NCBI RefSeq assembly: GCF_008369105.1
Contig: NZ_VINQ01000014.1
Span: 1-64,000, forward strand
Origin: Aquicoccus porphyridii
Lineage (GTDB): Bacteria; Pseudomonadota; Alphaproteobacteria; Rhodobacterales; Rhodobacteraceae
DNA: 64,000 nucleotides
Reading direction: 5' to 3'
Positions within the stretch are counted from its first letter, which is position 1. Every line of letters starts with the position of its first letter. A model generated the notes under the pieces. It made no database searches. It saw only the letters and a list, made by a program, of their open reading frames with translations, and was not told the DNA's origin. Positions 59,084 to 64,000 of the stretch are shown here, in pieces. A program made the translations under genes and the position numbers.

Positions 59084-59823
59084 AAGAGGCGGAAATCCTC
59101 GGCATAGCGGGTGGCGATCCGGGCGCGGGTCTCGGGCGACAGGGTTTCGGCGATCTCTGGCCCGGTCTGACCGCGCATGTTGTGTCGTCGCATTGGTCCG
59201 GGATCAATGCCGCATCGCATTTGGATCTCGTACCGCACATGGTTCCAGTCGGCCTCGACGTTTTCGACCCGGCCGACGAAATCCGGCAGCACCCGGCCAC
59301 GCCAACTGACGATCGAGGTCTGGGATCTCAGGTGGATTTCGCTTTTGGCATCGGGGGTTCGCGCCACCACCTCGACGAAGGCGTCGAAATCCATGCCCCG
59401 GGTGATGCCCATTTCGGCCATGCGGGGCAATAGCACGGGATTTTCCACCACCTTGTTGTTCCAACATGAATAGAGCCGCGACACAGGATGACGCACGAAG
59501 GTAAAACTCCAGCCGGCACGGGTGGCGGGATGCAGCGCATAGGCCGCCGGGCGCATGCGCCAGACCCGGTCGCGGTCCTGTTCGGCCCAGAAGGCATCCT
59601 TGGACGGTCTACGCCCGGCGGTTGAGGTCAGATCGAAGGCCAGGGCCAGAGCCGTTCGGATCGAGGAATTGGCCGCCTTTGCGACCCTGAAATAGCCGAT
59701 CTGCGCCTCGGGTAGCCACATCACGTGCCGTTCAAACCCGGGATTGATCCTGCGATAGAGCCCCCGGGCCCATTTCCGTGGCCGCCACCGCTTTGACCGG
59801 TTGCCCATGTCCGGTTTGGTCAT
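59050..59823 (-). CDS. carbohydrate sulfotransferase family 2-like
   Basis: 257 residues. The 5'-phosphosulfate loop is YFRVAKAANSSIRTAL (about 43-58) and the 3'-phosphate motif is FTFVRHPVSRLYSCW (about 105-119), as in the Sulfotransfer_2 family of carbohydrate sulfotransferases. It should move sulfate from PAPS to a sugar, leaving PAP, which CysQ (2304-3101) can clear. ATG at 59823 overlaps the GT2 stop (ATGA). Its 3' end overlaps the convergent glycosyltransferase by 34 bases. Confidence 0.82.
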   Translation of the reverse strand: MTKPDMGNRSKRWRPRKWARGLYRRINPGFERHVMWLPEAQIGYFRVAKAANSSIRTALALAFDLTSTAGRRPSKDAFWAEQDRDRVWRMRPAAYALHPATRAGWSFTFVRHPVSRLYSCWNNKVVENPVLLPRMAEMGITRGMDFDAFVEVVARTPDAKSEIHLRSQTSIVSWRGRVLPDFVGRVENVEADWNHVRYEIQMRCGIDPGPMRRHNMRGQTGPEIAETLSPETRARIATRYAEDFRLFYPDDAEAERD

Positions 59824-60647
59824 GTCTTTTCTCCGTCTCGGGGGTGGTCCGGCACATGGCCTCGCGCAAAGGCCAGCACGCGCCGGGGATCGCCGATTCG
59901 CCTGCGGTAACGCAGCGCGTAAAGCCCCCGCACGAGCGGTGCCCACGCGCCAAAGACACGCTTCAGCATGGCCATGCGCGCGCGCATAAGGTCAGGGCGT
60001 TGCCAATTGTCGCCAGTGCTTTCGGACGGGTGCCGGCCCACTGCCACCGGTAATGAAAGCCCCTTCAGACCGGCCTTGAGCGCATCGGTGACGAAGACGT
60101 ATTCCTCGCCCAGACCGAACCGCGCGCCCAGGCCGAAATCCGGATCGAACCGCAGTCCGGCGGCGTCGATCGTGTCGCGGCGCACCATGAGTTCCGGAGC
60201 GCAGACCCGACCGGCATTGAAATGATGCAATCGATGCACCCGCCCGCGCCGTCCGGTGCCGGGCAGCCGGTCGCTGCGCCAACCCGCGGCGAAGCCCAGC
60301 TTGGGATCTTCGGCAAAGGCGCGGGCGAGGCGATGGAAGCCTGCGGGGTCGAGCGTCATGTCGTCATCGGCAAAAACCAGCAGGCTGCCGGTAGCGACGT
60401 CGAAAGCGGTATTGCGGCTGCGCGACAGCCCTATCGTGTCAAGGATATGCACGCTGACATCGGGGCGCGCCGCGATGGCTTCGGGGCAGGGCGTCGTTCC
60501 CGGTTTCTGGACCAGCACCACATAGTCGAGGCCGGGGCAAGGGGCAGGCAGATCGAGACCGCCCAGCCGTTCCCCAATCGTTGAAATCGCTACCGTGATC
60601 GACAGGTTGATCGGTCGGCCGGTGGGCGCTTTGTCCTTTGTTGTCAC
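59820..60647 (-). CDS. family 2 glycosyltransferase
   Basis: 275 residues. VAISTIGERLGGLDL starts the fold, SRSRNTAFDVATGSLLVFAD leads into the DDD metal motif at about 94-96 (FADDDMT). LGARFGLGEEYVFVTDAL is the acceptor-binding part. It is coupled to the sulfotransferase by a four-base overlap, which suggests the two act on the same chain. It has its own promoter-like site at 60680-60709. It differs from the GT2 at 275-1510. Confidence 0.86.
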   Translation of the reverse strand: MTTKDKAPTGRPINLSITVAISTIGERLGGLDLPAPCPGLDYVVLVQKPGTTPCPEAIAARPDVSVHILDTIGLSRSRNTAFDVATGSLLVFADDDMTLDPAGFHRLARAFAEDPKLGFAAGWRSDRLPGTGRRGRVHRLHHFNAGRVCAPELMVRRDTIDAAGLRFDPDFGLGARFGLGEEYVFVTDALKAGLKGLSLPVAVGRHPSESTGDNWQRPDLMRARMAMLKRVFGAWAPLVRGLYALRYRRRIGDPRRVLAFARGHVPDHPRDGEKT

Positions 60648-60679
60648 TGGTCATCCGTCCGCTGTTCGATCATGCGAGG

Positions 60680-60709
60680 CAGATAGCGGCAATGGCAAGG
60701 CGAGGTCAA
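60680..60709 (-). promoter_or_regulatory. candidate promoter of the glycosyltransferase-sulfotransferase pair
   Basis: On the minus strand TTGACC (60709-60704) and TATCTG (60685-60680) are 18 bases apart, about 35 bases ahead of the GT2 start. A small hairpin (ACCCGC/GCGGGT, 60755-60771) lies between this and the kpsT-like stop. Confidence 0.4.
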
Positions 60710-60803
60710 TGTGATGCCCGTGCCCCCGCATTCAGACCCGCCCTTCTTATTCTGACCCGCCGCTCGCGGGTGCGCAGTATGTCGACCAGCGTGTCCCACG
60801 GCG

Positions 60804-61469
60804 TTACTTGCGGGCAAGCTTCATGTTGGCATTGTGTTGAGCGATGGCGTCTTCGAGATCCTCGTAGAAGAACAATTCACCGTTTTCCAGCACGGCGCCG
60901 TAGTCACAGAGATTGCGTATCTCGGAGATGGAATGGGTCACGACGATCGCGCCGGACGAAGCCATGCGATCCTTGAAGACCGTCGCGCTCTTGGCTCGGA
61001 AGGATGCGTCACCCACCGATGTCACCTCGTCCACCAGGTAGGTGTCAAACTTGATGCCCATTGAAATACCAAAGGCCAACCGCGAGCGCATCCCCGAGGA
61101 GTAAGAGCGCACAGGCATGTGGTAATGTCCGCCCAGCTCGGCGAAGTCGCTTACGAAATCCAGTAATTCCTCGGTATCGACCCCGTAGACCCGGGCGATG
61201 AACCGCACGTTCTGGGCGCCGGTCAGGTCACGGTGAAACGTCCCTGCGAAGCCGACCGGAAAGGAGATTTCGCCATCGGTCAGAATCTCGCCGCTGTCTG
61301 GGGGGAAATTGCCCGCGATCATCTGCAGCAGGGTGGATTTGCCGGCCCCGTTGCGCCCCAGCAATCCAACCGCCTTGCCCGTCGGAAAAACCGCGTTGAT
61401 GCCCCGGGCGACGTATTTCGGGCCTTGCCGTGAGGGAAAGCTCTTGGTCAGGTTTCGCAGTTCAATCAT
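60804..61469 (-). CDS. kpsT: capsule polysaccharide export ATP-binding protein
   Basis: 221 residues. Walker A GRNGAGKST (about 38-46), the ABC signature YSSGMRSRLAFG and Walker B TYLVDEVTSVGD are clear. The short length and signature fit KpsT/Wzt proteins without a carbohydrate-binding domain. It powers export of lipid-linked capsule with KpsM. I start at the ATG at 61469 (MIELRNLTKSF), five bases after the kpsE-like stop; the frame extends upstream only into that gene. Confidence 0.93.
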   Translation of the reverse strand: MIELRNLTKSFPSRQGPKYVARGINAVFPTGKAVGLLGRNGAGKSTLLQMIAGNFPPDSGEILTDGEISFPVGFAGTFHRDLTGAQNVRFIARVYGVDTEELLDFVSDFAELGGHYHMPVRSYSSGMRSRLAFGISMGIKFDTYLVDEVTSVGDASFRAKSATVFKDRMASSGAIVVTHSISEIRNLCDYGAVLENGELFFYEDLEDAIAQHNANMKLARK

Positions 61470-61474
61470 CGCAC

Positions 61475-62728
61475 TCAGCGGCGGTCCCGCAGGCTGTAAT
61501 AGACAAGCACCAGAATGCACCAGCTGCCAAACAGGATAAGTGCGACGAGTCCCAGGATCAGCTCGCGGCGGGGATACTCGGGGCTTTCTGCGAGCGTTGG
61601 CTGCACATAAGCGGCGAGGTATCGGCTTTGACGCTGTGCATTGGCCTGGGCGGCATCGAAATTCGACAGGGCCGAGGTGTACTTGTTCTCGGCGAATTCG
61701 CGCTCGACGGTGAGCTTTTCGAATTCCGCCACCACGTCGGCGTAATCGCCTGCTTCCTCTTCGGAGCCGCCGCTGCCGAATTTCTGCCTTTCCTCCTGAA
61801 TTCGCGCGCGAATCGCGGCGATCCGGCGTTCGGCCTGAATCACGCGGGGGTCTTCCTTGCGGGCGGATTCGCGCAGCAGGTCATAGTCGATCAACTCCTG
61901 CCCCAGCATTTGTTGCAACGATCCCAACAGCCCCATCTGCACCTGGATGTCGGCGTCGGGGTTCACGATCTGGTTGCGCGAACGGAAAGCGGTGAGGGCC
62001 TGCCGCGCGGTGCTGAGTTGTTCTAGCGCGGTCGCGAGATCTTCGCGCGCATAGCGCATGGCGTCTTCGCGGGCGATCGCCGAGAGCTCATTGATCATGC
62101 TGGAGCTTTCGGAAAATATCTCTTCGGCAATGCGTTTTGACGTCGCGGCGTCGAAGCTGAGCACCTCGACGTCGATCAGGCCGGTGCCCGGCGCATAGGA
62201 GATTCGCACCATGCGCTGCCAGAAATTCAGCAGATCCTCGATCGAGGCGCCGGGGGGCAAGGCAAAGATCGGGTCTGTCTCGTAGGGCGCGGAATAAAGT
62301 TCACGCAGGCCAAGCTTGGCGTCGATCTTGCTCACCAGTTCATGCGACTGGATGAATGCGAAGAGTACGTCGCTGTCCGATGAGCTTGCCGAGGAAAAAT
62401 TGGTCAGCCCGCCGAGAATGTCCACGGCAGTGGGGGCCTCTTCGCGGCGTACGGTGAAGGCCACGGAGGAGGCGAATTGGTCATGCGCGTTTGTCCACAG
62501 GTAATAGGCGGCCGCACCGATCGGTGCGAGCACGAGGATCAAGAAGGACAGGAGGATGCCCATGTGCCGCCGCTTGGGGCGCGCCGACTGTGCAGGTGGG
62601 CGCGGTTTGGATTTTTGGGCAGCGGGCTTTGTCTTGGCCGCTGGTTTTTTCGCGGGGGCCTCATCTGTCTTGGCGGAGTCGGATGCGGTCGTTTTTGCCG
62701 TCTGGTCTTGGGGCGATTGATCATTCAT
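61475..62728 (-). CDS. kpsE: capsule polysaccharide export inner-membrane protein (KpsE-like)
   Basis: 417 residues. A Lys/Ala/Pro-rich N-terminal cytoplasmic tail (about 1-55) precedes TM1 (ILLSFLILVLAPIGAAAYYL). The periplasmic part is mostly coiled coil (about 200-370). TM2 (LILGLVALILFGSWCILVLV) is near the C-terminus. This is the PCP-type adaptor that links KpsMT to the outer-membrane channel. A GTG lies just before the chosen ATG at 62728. It is divergent from kpsM and coupled to kpsT. Confidence 0.9.
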   Translation of the reverse strand: MNDQSPQDQTAKTTASDSAKTDEAPAKKPAAKTKPAAQKSKPRPPAQSARPKRRHMGILLSFLILVLAPIGAAAYYLWTNAHDQFASSVAFTVRREEAPTAVDILGGLTNFSSASSSDSDVLFAFIQSHELVSKIDAKLGLRELYSAPYETDPIFALPPGASIEDLLNFWQRMVRISYAPGTGLIDVEVLSFDAATSKRIAEEIFSESSSMINELSAIAREDAMRYAREDLATALEQLSTARQALTAFRSRNQIVNPDADIQVQMGLLGSLQQMLGQELIDYDLLRESARKEDPRVIQAERRIAAIRARIQEERQKFGSGGSEEEAGDYADVVAEFEKLTVEREFAENKYTSALSNFDAAQANAQRQSRYLAAYVQPTLAESPEYPRRELILGLVALILFGSWCILVLVYYSLRDRR

Positions 62729-62794
62729 CACGGCTGTGGTCCAAAGGCATGGGCAAATACTGCTTGTCTATAGGACAGATGGAACCATGTCGCA

Positions 62795-63619
62795 ATGAAC
62801 ACTTCGCCGGATACCGGAGTTCCGCCGCCCCAACGCCCGCTGGGGCCTGCACGCGCCAAGGGCGGCACGGGTCGGGTGGTCGGTGCGCTGATCCTGCGCG
62901 AGATGTCCACCACTTATGGCAGATCCCCGGGGGGGTATGTCTGGGCGGTGCTGGAACCGGCGGCGGCCATTTTCATGATGACGCTCGCGTTTTCCCTATT
63001 GTTCCGGTCGCCGTCACTGGGAACGAATTTCCTGCTGTTCTATGCCAGTGCCCTGTTACCGCTTCGGGTTTTTCAGAACCTGTCGCAGGCGGTGGGGGCG
63101 GCGATCCAGTTCAACCGTCCGCTGATGGCCTATCCGCGGGTGACCTATGTCGACACCATCGCGGCGCGGGCGATCCTGGCGGTCCTGACACAGACCATGG
63201 TGGTGCTGATCATCTTCGGCGGTATTTTCATCACTCAGGACATTCGCGAAAATATCGATATGGCGCCGATGCTGGAAGGGTTCCTGCTCGCTGTTTCGTT
63301 GGGTGTGGGGCTGGGCACCTTCAACTGTTTCATGTTCCTGCGCTTTGCCGTGTGGAAATCTGTCTGGGGCATCGCGACCCGGCCGCTTATCATCATTTCG
63401 GGGGTTTTCTACATCTACGAAGACCTTCCGCTTATTGCCCAGGATCTTTTGTGGTTCAACCCGTTGATCCATGTAACGGGGATCGTCCGGTCCGGGGTCT
63501 ATTCCACTTACGATCCCGCCTATATCTCCCGGACCTACGTGATCTTTTTCGGGCTCATTCCGATGGTTTTCGGCCTGTTGCTCTTGTGGCGTTACGGGCG
63601 CGATATACTGCAACGCTGA
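62795..63619 (+). CDS. kpsM: capsule polysaccharide export permease (KpsM-like)
   Basis: 274 residues with about six membrane spans and the KpsM/Wzm pattern: VVGALILREMSTTYGRSPGG at the N-terminus, YASALLPLRVFQNLSQAV, and a C-terminal WFNPLIHVTGIVRSGVY. It forms the channel with KpsT. It is divergent from kpsE-kpsT with a 66-base gap, so the exporter is split over two transcripts. A second permease of this family is at 3236-4060. Confidence 0.92.
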   Translation: MNTSPDTGVPPPQRPLGPARAKGGTGRVVGALILREMSTTYGRSPGGYVWAVLEPAAAIFMMTLAFSLLFRSPSLGTNFLLFYASALLPLRVFQNLSQAVGAAIQFNRPLMAYPRVTYVDTIAARAILAVLTQTMVVLIIFGGIFITQDIRENIDMAPMLEGFLLAVSLGVGLGTFNCFMFLRFAVWKSVWGIATRPLIIISGVFYIYEDLPLIAQDLLWFNPLIHVTGIVRSGVYSTYDPAYISRTYVIFFGLIPMVFGLLLLWRYGRDILQR

Positions 63620-63745
63620 CATGTTTCGTGCCCGCCGTTGAGGTGTTCCCGATGATGCGGTCGGGGAGAGAATCCCCGGCTGGCGGGGGTTGCACTTTGT
63701 CGAAAGTCGCGCGCATCATCGCGCCGAATGAACAGGAGCGATGTA

Positions 63746-64000
63746 ATGGATCTTGCCGAGAAACTGATGTTGGAAATCGAGGCGCGGCGCGCCGATCTGG
63801 TCGAGCTGACGCAGGAATTGATTCGGATTCCCACACTCAACCCGCCCGGTGAGAATTACCGGGAAATCTGCGATTTTCTCGACCGGCGGCTGGTGCGACA
63901 CGGGTTTCAGACGGAACTCGTGCGCGCCGAGGGCGCAATCGGTGACAGCGACAAGTATCCACGCTGGAACTTAATCGCGCGTAAAGAGGGCGCACAGCCC
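63746..64000 (+). CDS. M20-family peptidase (ArgE/DapE-like), N-terminal fragment
   Basis: The first 85 codons, cut by the right edge. MDLAEKLMLEIEARRADLVE, then LTQELIRIPTLNPPGEN and the YREICDFLDRRLVRHGF stretch are the usual N-terminus of M20 metallopeptidases such as acetylornithine or succinyl-DAP deacylases. Metal ligands lie beyond the window. ATG at 63746 follows AGGAGCGATGTA. A small hairpin (CGGGGA/TCCCCG) is in the upstream gap. Confidence 0.85.
   Translation, partial: MDLAEKLMLEIEARRADLVELTQELIRIPTLNPPGENYREICDFLDRRLVRHGFQTELVRAEGAIGDSDKYPRWNLIARKEGAQP

Overview
The window is a gene-dense chromosomal segment, high in GC (I estimate low-to-mid 60s percent), from an alphaproteobacterium. 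It is most likely a marine Rhodobacteraceae member (Roseobacter group). Supporting signs are the rimP-nusA-ylxR-infB, xseB-ispA-dxs and dnaK-dnaJ arrangements, the CysQ/KdsB/SecA protein types, an NDUFAF5-like methyltransferase homologue, a REC-PP2C phosphatase paired with an Hpt protein, and very tight operons with ATGA/GTGA stop-start overlaps. I see no rRNA, tRNA, CRISPR array, transposase or phage gene. Both ends cut a gene: galU on the left and an M20 peptidase on the right.

Layout. 1-4 kb: galU (partial), then cysQ-kdsB-glycosyltransferase on the minus strand and a divergent, orphan ABC-2 permease. 4-9.4 kb: alkB, the dnaK-dnaJ chaperone pair behind an overlapping sigma32/sigma70-like promoter, and radC. 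9.4-17.6 kb: a binding-protein/OmpA fusion, an unknown membrane-anchored protein and secA on the minus strand, facing a PpiC foldase, argJ and a mutT-like gene. 17.6-23.6 kb: a missed 41-residue gene, then rimP-nusA-ylxR-infB, whose leader carries a promoter and an intrinsic terminator just ahead of rimP. 23.6-29.9 kb: pip, ubiG, comF-grxC-nit2-marR, the NDUFAF5-like gene, hemH and a 60-residue membrane peptide. 30-37.7 kb: two L,D-transpeptidases around a CAP-domain lipoprotein, then hslO-nudix-cca-RNA methyltransferase, another Nudix gene and the REC-PP2C/Hpt pair. 38-54.4 kb: ilvA, argG, a coupled sulfotransferase-like/aminotransferase-IV pair, msrA, a sugar kinase, maeB, mutS, an HDAC-like gene, an APH-like kinase and xseB-ispA-dxs.

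54.5-63.6 kb is the most distinctive region, a surface-polysaccharide locus. It holds an AGE-family epimerase, a GT42-type sialyltransferase homologue and a CMP-nonulosonate synthetase fused to a KdsC-like HAD phosphatase. It also holds a small basic protein coupled to a capsule-type glycosyltransferase, a carbohydrate sulfotransferase coupled to a GT2 enzyme, and the KpsT/KpsE/KpsM exporter. Read with kdsB, cysQ (which clears PAP, the sulfotransferase by-product) and the glycosyltransferase at the left end, the window suggests export of a nonulosonic-acid-containing and possibly sulfated capsule. NeuB and NeuC homologues are not in the window.

Two families of dispersed intergenic repeats, each with three copies, sit in gaps between genes, mostly at gene 3' ends. 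The gene calls are strong. The exact sugar chemistry, the regulatory sites and the small proteins are inference from sequence inspection only.
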